Of a DNA stretch of 64,000 nucleotides, positions 19,087 to 26,345 are shown in pieces. Both the position numbers and the translations under genes were made by a program. Numbering within the stretch: position 1 is the first letter of the stretch; each line of letters begins with the position of its first letter. The notes below the pieces were generated by a model that searched no databases, was not told where the DNA came from, and was given only the letters and a program-made list of their open reading frames with translations. The DNA is from Bacillus safensis (GTDB lineage: Bacteria > Bacillota > Bacilli > Bacillales > Bacillaceae). Location: assembly GCA_030159235.1 (NCBI GenBank), contig BSBG01000001.1, positions 727,461 through 791,460 of the forward strand, read 5' to 3'.

Positions 19087-19814
19087 TGCTCTGTCCCTTC
19101 ATTCTTAAAATTGTAGCGGTTAAAAAACTTCATGACTTCTTCTTTATTTAATTGATTTGAGTGACTAAACTCCGCTGTTCTTCGCAAAAAAGAGTCTGAA
19201 AAGATATTTGCTCCGATAGCCGTCAATTGGAAAGCCCTTTCTGTTGAATCCGTCTCGTAGTCTTCAATCGCACCGATTTTTTTCAAAGGGTCGATATTTA
19301 AATTGATTCTATTGTTCGCCTTCTTTGTTTCATGCCCCAATGCCTCTAACAGTTGATCAAACAGTGTATATTCATGTTTCAGTACTTCCTGTTGATAAAA
19401 GATATAGAGTAAAATAGCCAAGCTTTCCTTAGATAGTGTGTTACGCGCAGCTGATGCTGTCACTCGCATGAGCACAACTACTTGATCCCGCGTATCATCA
19501 TAGATGATTTTGAAATATCGGCTAATGGCTTGATTAACTCTTTTGATGAATGAAAAAAAAGAGTCTTCATCACCCAAAATACCTAGTTGTTTCTCAACTT
19601 CCTTACGAGATAACCCAAAATTTCCAGATCGAATTGAAGCAGACGATGAAAAAAGAATGTTCATGAACGTCATCTCTTCTATTTGCGTGAGAACACCCCG
19701 AATGTCTTGCAAGGCATTCAGTGGGTTTACATTCAATTCGTTTGTTTCACCATTCGGACTTTCATTGATGGTCGTTGTCTCTTTTCCGTTTGACAATATC
19801 TGTTCCATCTTCAC
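19083..19814 (-). CDS. jetB: Wadjet KITE-like subunit JetB
   Basis: A 243-residue protein in the position and size range of JetB, the winged-helix KITE subunit that bridges the SMC and kleisin. It is predicted to be mostly helical (LSRKEVEKQLGILGDEDSFFSFIKRVNQAISRYFKIIYDD, then VVLMRVTASAARNTLSKESLAILLYIFYQQEV), a pattern like MukE/MksE. The start is GTG at 19814 (MKMEQILSNG), with GTGGA eight bases upstream. It overlaps the end of jetA by 53 bases and jetC by four bases, so the operon is tightly coupled. Confidence 0.88.
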   Translation of the reverse strand: MKMEQILSNGKETTTINESPNGETNELNVNPLNALQDIRGVLTQIEEMTFMNILFSSSASIRSGNFGLSRKEVEKQLGILGDEDSFFSFIKRVNQAISRYFKIIYDDTRDQVVVLMRVTASAARNTLSKESLAILLYIFYQQEVLKHEYTLFDQLLEALGHETKKANNRINLNIDPLKKIGAIEDYETDSTERAFQLTAIGANIFSDSFLRRTAEFSHSNQLNKEEVMKFFNRYNFKNEGTEQ

Positions 19815-21180
19815 TGTTCATCCACTTCCATTCTTTTTCGTACTGTTTATGTCCTCTCAGTTCCGTCCCCTTTGATATAACAATCTCTTTATTACTCACT
19901 AAAGCAGAAATAGCAGTTAAAGCATTTATTGCGTCACTCCACTGCTCTGTTGTAGCCTCAATGACAACCTGTTCTAAAGTCGCTTGTTCTTGTTTTTCAA
20001 AGTACGCTTCAATCTTTGTTGTATCAATCATTTCTTTTGTTAAAAGCCAATTAGACTCTGCGATGTGTCGCTCTAAATCAACACCAGATACCTCTTCGCT
20101 TGCGTATACGATGTCCTCTTCTTCCTCTTGAATTGAGTCAATAATAGGTTCATAATTTTCTAAATAATCGACAGCCACCTCAATTGTGCCAGACGTTAAA
20201 GGAGAAGCAAATTTCACAGGCATCCATAACCCATCAACTGCCTCATCCACATATTGATTTTGTTCCATGAAACTCAACAACTGGTAAACATCTGGAACAT
20301 CTGATTCAAGCGGTGGTTCAAACATACTGGAAATGAAACGTCTAATCTTTTCAGGCTGAATATGAGAACTAAATGGGGTATTCTGCATATTCGTAAACTT
20401 TAAATATTTTTTAATCATGCCAAGGCTAAGATTTGTCCCTGTTGTAAGTACTTCTGTACCTTTCTGCATGAGTTCTGTAAGAACTAAACTGTCTTCTACC
20501 GTTTGAAATTTTTTAAATCTCTCTTCCAATTTTACATCTAAATCATTCATTAACTCGTGAATCAACTCTAACTGGGGTAAGGCATGTCGATCGGCAAGCA
20601 TTTCTAGCTCACGTTCTTTTAAAAGTGTAATGGCATTTTCTACATGCCTTATCATACTTGCAATTTTATTCCCACCTGAAATCCCTTGGTCGTCATAGGC
20701 CTCACTAATATCTGAATCTCGTCTAGCCTGAAACAACGACCTGCCAATCTCATCATTCATATAATAAGCTAATGAATCATTAGCCAGTCGAATCAGCATA
20801 TCCATCATCCGTTTTCCAACATCACGCATTTTAATTCTTCTCGTTTGTTTAGATATCCAATTGTACTTCACTAGCACCTGGATTACTTGGTCGACTCTTT
20901 TTTGGGAAGGCGGCTCCTTATCGTCATAACGATTTCGATACCGATAGTAGATTGATTCAGTATTTTCAATAGGCTCACCTAAACCTAGAGCTTCTTCATT
21001 TAGCAACTGAATGATTTTTAAAAGCCTTAGTATTTCCCCAGGAGTTTGAAAAAATTGTTGAGCACCTAAATCACTAAGAACCCCACTAAGAGTAGAAATA
21101 TCCCGCATGGATTGCATCAATTCTGGTGCTGAGTATGAAGATTGAAAAATTGAAATTAATCCTGAATCCACATTTTCCAA
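19762..21180 (-). CDS. jetA: Wadjet kleisin-like subunit JetA
   Basis: JetA is the kleisin that links the JetC heads. The 472-residue protein has an N-terminal helical/winged-helix part (ISIFQSSYSAPELMQSMRDISTLSG...), a central coiled region and an acidic C-terminus (IQEEEEDIVYASEE). I chose the TTG at 21180 because GGGAGGTG is seven bases upstream and the product begins MENVDSGLISIF. The open frame extends to 21246, but that extension lies entirely inside jetD and has no ribosome binding site. jetA overlaps jetD by 25 bases. Identity rests on size, order and the SMC neighbour more than on sequence. Confidence 0.87.
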   Translation of the reverse strand: MENVDSGLISIFQSSYSAPELMQSMRDISTLSGVLSDLGAQQFFQTPGEILRLLKIIQLLNEEALGLGEPIENTESIYYRYRNRYDDKEPPSQKRVDQVIQVLVKYNWISKQTRRIKMRDVGKRMMDMLIRLANDSLAYYMNDEIGRSLFQARRDSDISEAYDDQGISGGNKIASMIRHVENAITLLKERELEMLADRHALPQLELIHELMNDLDVKLEERFKKFQTVEDSLVLTELMQKGTEVLTTGTNLSLGMIKKYLKFTNMQNTPFSSHIQPEKIRRFISSMFEPPLESDVPDVYQLLSFMEQNQYVDEAVDGLWMPVKFASPLTSGTIEVAVDYLENYEPIIDSIQEEEEDIVYASEEVSGVDLERHIAESNWLLTKEMIDTTKIEAYFEKQEQATLEQVVIEATTEQWSDAINALTAISALVSNKEIVISKGTELRGHKQYEKEWKWMNSEDGTDIVKRKRDNDHQ

Positions 21181-22475
21181 AGATCGACACCTCCCATCAT
21201 CTGCTCTTGTTCCATCTTTTGATGCTGAAGGAAATCCATGACACACTGTTCATAATGCTGATAATCAATGGCCACTTCTTGATTTTGCAATATCCACTTT
21301 AGTTTTAAATGATCAAAAGATTTCAGTATTTCATATACTTTTCTTGCAATATAAACGCCATCTACATCATAATCACACCAAATCATCACTTGCTTTACCT
21401 GACTATGAACTAAAATTTGTGTCATCGCTTCTCGATGAGCAGACCTCAAATGTCCATCTGTACACAAAACATATGATTTCGTCTCTTTTAAAAAATCCCT
21501 TTTTGACGCCATACTTGTTAAAATAGCTCGATTTTCAACGATCCAGAAAGTCGTTGCATCTGTGTGATAGGCTTCATTTAATATAGATAAGTTTGTGAGG
21601 GCATGAACTGGTCCAATTTCATAAGAAGAAAATTGTCCCGTCAGTTTTCCAGAAAAAAAGACGGGTGTGATCTGCCCCAAACTCGTTAAACCCAACTCTT
21701 GAATCGGTGTCTGCGACCAGTCCTCTATCTCACTTATAAATTCTTCTTTGTCAGCATCAAATTTTTTCGATCCACCAATCTCCTTGTAATACGTTGCACC
21801 AATCTCTTTCCAATCAAACGATTCTTTAAGAGAGGAAATATGACAAAATGCGCAAACAAAATGTAAATACTTCAGCCTTTTTATCAGTGGCCAGCTGGTT
21901 GGAAATGATAAGGAAATCCTCGTCTCGCTTGGATTTAATTGCTGAACCCTCTCTGTTAACTTTTTAATACCTGATATTCTATTGGGAGATAATGCTTGAT
22001 GTTTTTGGCCCTTTTTCACTGCAAACTCGTTTAAACGATCTTGAATCATTAAAATGTCATTCACCAATTCATCATGCTTTCTTTGATGCTGTGCTGATTG
22101 ATATTCAAATAATCGATAGCCCATCCGATAGTGGGATCTACTAACTGTTTTACCATCCTTCTCAAAACGAATCTCCTTGATAATCCAGCCTTCCTTTAAC
22201 CAATTAAATGTTTCGTGTTCATCTTCATTTAATTCCACTTTTTTATTAGTCGTTAAGGCTAAAGATGCTAGGGCTGGATCTAATGGTAAATCATTTACAT
22301 GGTGATGCTGGGTAGATACAGTTAATAAGCCTAAAACCCGATATGTTCTTGCTGACCGCTTAATAATGTTGAACTGAGCGAAAAGTTGATCTTGTAATGT
22401 AGATGCTAACTCCAACTCTTCTTTGCTTCTTAGGATATTGTCTTCAATATATTGGCGTACCTTTTCATCTATCAT
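21156..22475 (-). CDS. jetD: Wadjet TOPRIM nuclease JetD
   Basis: JetD is the topoisomerase VI-like nuclease that cleaves plasmid DNA held by JetABC. The 439-residue protein ends in a TOPRIM domain: the catalytic glutamate is in FWIVENRAIL near residue 312 and the metal-binding cluster in WCDYDVDGVYIA near residues 367-373. The N-terminal ~230 residues are helical. It is the first gene of the operon (order D-A-B-C), unlike the A-B-C-D order that names the system, and overlaps jetA by 25 bases. Start: ATG at 22475, with AAAGAGG upstream. Confidence 0.9.
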   Translation of the reverse strand: MIDEKVRQYIEDNILRSKEELELASTLQDQLFAQFNIIKRSARTYRVLGLLTVSTQHHHVNDLPLDPALASLALTTNKKVELNEDEHETFNWLKEGWIIKEIRFEKDGKTVSRSHYRMGYRLFEYQSAQHQRKHDELVNDILMIQDRLNEFAVKKGQKHQALSPNRISGIKKLTERVQQLNPSETRISLSFPTSWPLIKRLKYLHFVCAFCHISSLKESFDWKEIGATYYKEIGGSKKFDADKEEFISEIEDWSQTPIQELGLTSLGQITPVFFSGKLTGQFSSYEIGPVHALTNLSILNEAYHTDATTFWIVENRAILTSMASKRDFLKETKSYVLCTDGHLRSAHREAMTQILVHSQVKQVMIWCDYDVDGVYIARKVYEILKSFDHLKLKWILQNQEVAIDYQHYEQCVMDFLQHQKMEQEQMMGGVDLWKMWIQD

Positions 22476-23072
22476 ATCATTGCCTCTTTACTTGTTTGAT
22501 GTCTCTATTTAAACCGAAAATTGAGTGCAAATTTGGATTTATCGTATTTCTTATTGGAGTCTTTTCATATGTGAATATATCCATAAATAAAAAACATCTG
22601 ATCTTCGCATTAAATAAGATTATATGTATTATTTTACTATTTCACTCTATAAATTGGAATTGTTTTCAGTTAAGAAAAGACTTGAGTAATGTTTGTTAAA
22701 GTTCTTGATGCAAAATGTAGGTTTATAAATTTAAAAAGTTCCGTTTGAGGGAATAGCTCAAACGAGACTTGTAGTGTTCTAGATTAATTTAGTGATTGGA
22801 ATTACATATTAAATGATCGTCTCTATCTTACTTTCTTTTAATTCTTACTTTTCCCCTATGCAGAATTGTGAGTTAAACTTGTTTGTTTCCTGACAAACTT
22901 TCTTTTGTGGAATGAGATGTTTTTATCAACATAGAAAACAGATGGGATCTATTGAACTATATAATATGATTTCAATTATTAACTTTAAATTATCTTTAAA
23001 TGTTAATGTTATCTATTTAATAAATATATTTCCTCATGTATTCTATTTATATATAAATAGAGGAGTGATAAT
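22476..23072. other. AT-rich intergenic region between jetD and the putative toxin gene
   Basis: Very AT-rich sequence without a convincing gene; the short open frames here lack ribosome binding sites. It must hold the jetD promoter (minus strand, right after 22475) and the promoter of the secreted toxin, but I could not fix either. It contains a decayed copy of the terminator found at 24294-24336 (see 22734-22770). Confidence 0.5.
22734..22770. repeat. Second copy of the toxin-module terminator stem
   Basis: CCGTTTGAGGGAATAGCTCA followed by AACGAGACTT matches 24299-24331 with only a few differences. It keeps the stem-loop but has lost the U run. The two copies are in direct orientation, 1.55 kb apart, on either side of the toxin and immunity genes. 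Confidence 0.65.
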
Positions 23073-23771
23073 ATGCTCATTCATATCAAGAAAATAGCCG
23101 TTGCAGTAGCGTTTATTCTAATGTTCTCTTCTGCTACATCACCTTTTGTTAAAGCTGAGGAAGTAAGTAAAAAAGATTTTGTAGATTTTGATTTAGAATC
23201 TATAAATAGTATTGATGATATCCCTAAAGAACTTTTAGCCCCTAATTTCTATAGTGAAGATGAAATTATTGAAATACCCATTGAGTATTTCAATCCATCA
23301 CATCCTGACACTATTGATACTATTTTTATAGGAAACAACTCTAAGAAAGGTGAAATTCATACTTCAGCAATTGCAGCTGCTGCAGGTGTTTACCTCATTC
23401 CAGGGATAGGACCAGTTGCTTTAACGGTAACTGGTGCAGTTGTTATTGGTGGAATTACCATTGCAGCTGGTTCTTGGCTCTATAATAAGATTAGTTATTA
23501 TTTCAGTAAGAAAGCTGCTGATGCTGCAGCTAAAAAAATCCCAAAGAGTTTAAAAAAATCAGAGGGTAAAGTTGATTTAAAAAAGTTTAAAGACAAACAT
23601 GGAAAAACGCCAGCCCAAAAAACAAGCGGTACGTTCAAGAATGGTAAATGGGTAATAACAAAAGATGTATCGAATCATATAGGTTATAATGGAAATAAAA
23701 AAGCTTGGAAAATCGGCAATCCTACACGAAAAGCATCACTAGATAAGTATGGTAATGTTATCAGTGAATAA
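23073..23771 (+). CDS. Secreted putative toxin (SAR2788-like)
   Basis: A 232-residue exported protein. The ATG is seven bases after GAGGAGTG, and the signal peptide (MLIHIKKIAVAVAFILMFSSA) ends near VKA-E. After an acidic segment comes a hydrophobic hairpin (AAAAGVYLIPGIGPVALTVTGAVVIGG, read in two parts), then a lysine-rich C-terminus with NGKWVITKDVSNHIGYNG and ASLDKYGNVISE. This layout is that of the SAR2788 family of putative toxins, whose tail resembles CdiA-type toxin ends (from memory, not searched). It is followed at 11 bases by two paralogous immunity-like genes. The target is unknown. Confidence 0.75.
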   Translation: MLIHIKKIAVAVAFILMFSSATSPFVKAEEVSKKDFVDFDLESINSIDDIPKELLAPNFYSEDEIIEIPIEYFNPSHPDTIDTIFIGNNSKKGEIHTSAIAAAAGVYLIPGIGPVALTVTGAVVIGGITIAAGSWLYNKISYYFSKKAADAAAKKIPKSLKKSEGKVDLKKFKDKHGKTPAQKTSGTFKNGKWVITKDVSNHIGYNGNKKAWKIGNPTRKASLDKYGNVISE

Positions 23772-23782
23772 AAGGAGGAACT

Positions 23783-24031
23783 ATGAAAACAATAAAGTTT
23801 TTTGACTGGACAATTCATTTACAACATGATTTAACAGCTATTACAGATCATAATGAAAAGAAATTGGTCATTTTAGAACCATCAATTGAATTAAACGGTG
23901 TGATTTGGATAGATGAAAACAACGAGCTACAAATCAAACCGACTTGGGATTGTGTCATTACAATAGATCCAACCAACAAATCACTGACAATCCGGCAAAC
24001 AGAAGAAGTATTCGGAGATGTATACGAATGA
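23783..24031 (+). CDS. Immunity-like protein, copy 1
   Basis: An 82-residue soluble acidic protein with AAAGGAGG before the ATG, starting 11 bases after the toxin stop. Motifs FFDWTIHLQHDLTAI, IELNGVIWIDENNELQIK and PTWDCVITID recur in the next gene. Small, acidic, strand-rich and placed directly after a secreted toxin, it is most simply read as its immunity protein. No membrane segment is visible, so it would act in the cytoplasm. Family not recognised. Confidence 0.75.
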   Translation: MKTIKFFDWTIHLQHDLTAITDHNEKKLVILEPSIELNGVIWIDENNELQIKPTWDCVITIDPTNKSLTIRQTEEVFGDVYE

Positions 24032-24045
24032 AAACAGGAGGAACT

Positions 24046-24288
24046 ATGAAGAAAACCACTTTTTATGATTGGACCGTTCACTATCCTGAACATTTAACAG
24101 CAATCAAAGATGATACAGAAAAGAAAATGGTCTTTCTAGAACAGACCATTGAATTTAAAGGAATTATCCGTATTGATGAGAATGATGAACTTCAAATTAA
24201 ACCTACTTGGGATTGTGTCATCATGATTAATGCCAAAAACATGTCGGTCACAGTTCGTGATGCAGAAGGTGTTGTAGGCTTGCCGTAG
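24046..24288 (+). CDS. Immunity-like protein, copy 2 (tandem paralog)
   Basis: An 80-residue paralog of the preceding gene (roughly 60% identical by eye), with the shared segments FYDWTVHYPEHLTAIKD, IRIDENDELQIK and PTWDCVIMIN. The ATG at 24046 has AGGAGG upstream and begins 14 bases after the first copy's stop. An upstream frame from 23944 overlaps copy 1 and is not credible as a start. The duplication may reflect immunity to two toxin variants or simple dosage. A terminator follows directly. Confidence 0.75.
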   Translation: MKKTTFYDWTVHYPEHLTAIKDDTEKKMVFLEQTIEFKGIIRIDENDELQIKPTWDCVIMINAKNMSVTVRDAEGVVGLP

Positions 24289-24293
24289 AAATA

Positions 24294-24336
24294 AAAAGTC
24301 TCGTTTGAGAGAATTAGCTCAAATGAGACTTTTTTG
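24294..24336. terminator. Terminator between the immunity genes and the MBL gene
   Basis: AAGTCTCGTTTGAG and CTCAAATGAGACTT form a stem with A runs on the left and T runs on the right, so it can terminate both convergent units. Confidence 0.88.
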
Positions 24337-24337
24337 T

Positions 24338-25186
24338 TTAGTACCCATTTACAAAGTAAGCAATGGTTTCTAATTCATCTTCTTTCAGTTCTCTGTTCAC
24401 GTAATTTTGATATTCTTTCGTGATTTTCTGCTTATCTCCACTACATAGATCAGTGAATTTCGCAATCATCCTAAGCTTGTCTGTTTCCTGACGAAACTCC
24501 TCTTTAGTCCACGGTCTTTGATGTGAAGGAATATACGTATCGGCATCAAAAGCATCTAACTCATCTAAAAGACGCAATATTTCCTGCATCGTATAATGTA
24601 CTTTTTCGGCATACATTTTCGGATAAATGCAATCACCAAGAAAAAGGATTTTTTCTTCTTTCACATACACGATCACTGAATCAGCAGCATGATCGCCTCC
24701 AACATGTTGCACAACACAAGTGACCCCGCCAAGATCAATTTCCATCCGACGGTCAAACATGACATCCGGTAAAACCACCTGAATATCTCGATGATCCTGA
24801 TATTCTTCCTTAATAGCCTTCGCGCAAAACTCAATCTCCATTCCTTCCCTCACCCGCTCATCGATTGCCTCATCCAACCACGAAAACGGAAGAAGCTTCT
24901 CCATTTCCTTTCTGGTTTTTGATGAAGCAATTGAAACTGTATCAGGCAGCGCTGGCAGACCAAAAATATGATCCCAATGCCAATGCGTGAGGACAACGAG
25001 ATCGGGCTTGGCGTTCTCGTGTTTTAAGGTTTCTTTGATAAAGTATTTGGCATGATCTTCTGAGTTGCCTGCATCGATCATTAATGTTTTGTTATTTCCT
25101 ACGACCATGCCTAGGATGGGGCGGTCAGTGAGTGATACTGGTGTGACGTAGGAGAAGGTTTTGCCTATTTTTTGGATTTTGTGCAT
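24338..25186 (-). CDS. MBL-fold metallo-hydrolase
   Basis: A 282-residue zinc hydrolase of the metallo-beta-lactamase fold. The metal motif HxHxDH appears as THWHWDHIFG near residue 63, with the downstream histidines in HVGGDHAADS and the aspartate in LFLGDCIY; the last histidine is in IPSHQRPW. The C-terminal part is helical. Substrate unknown; the family includes thiol-ester and nucleotide hydrolases. The ribosome binding site before 25186 is weak (GCAGG). It sits inside the accessory block between two defence loci, but nothing ties it to them. Confidence 0.87.
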   Translation of the reverse strand: MHKIQKIGKTFSYVTPVSLTDRPILGMVVGNNKTLMIDAGNSEDHAKYFIKETLKHENAKPDLVVLTHWHWDHIFGLPALPDTVSIASSKTRKEMEKLLPFSWLDEAIDERVREGMEIEFCAKAIKEEYQDHRDIQVVLPDVMFDRRMEIDLGGVTCVVQHVGGDHAADSVIVYVKEEKILFLGDCIYPKMYAEKVHYTMQEILRLLDELDAFDADTYIPSHQRPWTKEEFRQETDKLRMIAKFTDLCSGDKQKITKEYQNYVNRELKEDELETIAYFVNGY

Positions 25187-25476
25187 GGTGTGCCTGCTTT
25201 CTATAACAATTCAAATCCTGAAATTTTTTTGATATGGAACAATAAAAAAGCTGTCTTTATATTAGGAATGATTGGGTCTCTCAGCGAGCTTGAATAGTAT
25301 TAAACTTTTAATTATGAATGTCCCAATTGTACAAAGGGTTGTGACTAAATAGACTCGCCTACTATTATTTATTTTGAAGAAATACCATCTATTTATGTTT
25401 GCAATTTCTTATGTTTACGTCTTTAAATGATTAATTTGAAGTAATAATTATTATTAAAATAAATAATACATTTTAG
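25187..25476. other. Non-coding AT-rich spacer
   Basis: No gene, RNA or strong terminator recognised. It should contain the promoter of the MBL gene and the end of the coiled-coil gene transcript. Composition becomes markedly more AT-rich to the right. Confidence 0.4.
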
Positions 25477-26229
25477 TTAATTATCCTGCTCATTTTCTTC
25501 AATGATAGATGGCAAAATAGATTGTACATCTTCAGGCAAAAACTTTTTTGCTCCCCACACTCCTAACCCTTTTACAATTTTTGGATTCCTGATTGTCCAA
25601 TGAACTGCTCTAGAAGCGAATAGCAGATACCATTTTTTAGTCTTTAAAAAATCTACTTGTTCAGTTAAAGAATCAATCTCAGATCGAAGATCTCTAAGAT
25701 CACTATTTAATTGTTGTTGATCAGCAAATTCTTTCTCGATTTCCTCTTCTATATTTTTCTCATATCCCTCTTTCAATTCATATAACATTTGTTTTAACTC
25801 TTCACCCTCTTCTTTTGTAAAATATCTTTCTTCAAAGTTTTTATGGCTTTCAATAGCATCTTGAAATTTTTTGATTTCTTCTTGTAAAAAACTTATTTTA
25901 CGTCCAATAGGACTACTTATCATTTCCGATTTAATTAAACCTACCCATTCTCTTAAACTTTTTAAATATAATTCTGTATATAGACCTTCTTTACTTTCAA
26001 CACTTAGAATCTCACCTGGAGAAAATTCTATATAAAACTGATTTCTATCATTAATTTCGATTTTAAACCAATATTTTTCTTCATATTTATATATGATTTT
26101 AAATGATACATAATCATTATCTTGAGTAATTGAATTATAAGTAAAATCTTCTCTCTTAAAACCTTTTATTTCTAACCTCTCTTGCATTTTTTGTAAAAAT
26201 CTCTCACTTAAAACCCCTTGTTCCAACAT
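25477..26229 (-). CDS. Coiled-coil protein downstream of the DUF262 gene
   Basis: A 250-residue soluble protein. The ATG at 26229 follows GGGAGG by seven bases. The N-terminal ~100 residues form a strand-rich domain (FTYNSITQDNDYVSFKIIYKYEEKYWFKIEIN, split here by its short segments), followed by a long charged coiled coil (~110-205) and a C-terminal region with KWYLLFASRAVHWTIRNPKIV and GVWGAKKFLPEDV. Family not recognised. It lies 117 bases behind the DUF262/DUF1524 gene on the same strand and has the same extreme AT-rich composition, so it may be a partner subunit. Confidence 0.7.
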   Translation of the reverse strand: MLEQGVLSERFLQKMQERLEIKGFKREDFTYNSITQDNDYVSFKIIYKYEEKYWFKIEINDRNQFYIEFSPGEILSVESKEGLYTELYLKSLREWVGLIKSEMISSPIGRKISFLQEEIKKFQDAIESHKNFEERYFTKEEGEELKQMLYELKEGYEKNIEEEIEKEFADQQQLNSDLRDLRSEIDSLTEQVDFLKTKKWYLLFASRAVHWTIRNPKIVKGLGVWGAKKFLPEDVQSILPSIIEENEQDN

Positions 26230-26345
26230 AATATATCCTCCCAATTACAGTTAATACCTTTTAAAACATATCAGAGAAAAAATGCAATCCTTCAGTTAAC
26301 TTATTATTATAAAACATATAAAAACTTACTTTTAAAATCAGGAAA

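Noticed and set aside
19543-20131. Long plus-strand open frames antisense to the jet genes (19543-19875, 19775-20131)
   Set aside because: They are mirror frames of the well-supported minus-strand genes, with no start signals of their own.
21180-21246. Upstream extension of jetA to 21246
   Set aside because: It lies wholly within jetD, has no ribosome binding site, and its residues (CHGFPSASKDGTRADDG) look non-coding; the TTG at 21180 has a strong site.
22403-23097. Open frames at 22403-22699 and 22912-23097 (plus strand) as genes
   Set aside because: They are AT-rich, lack ribosome binding sites and overlap jetD or the toxin gene; their translations look like random AT-rich sequence.
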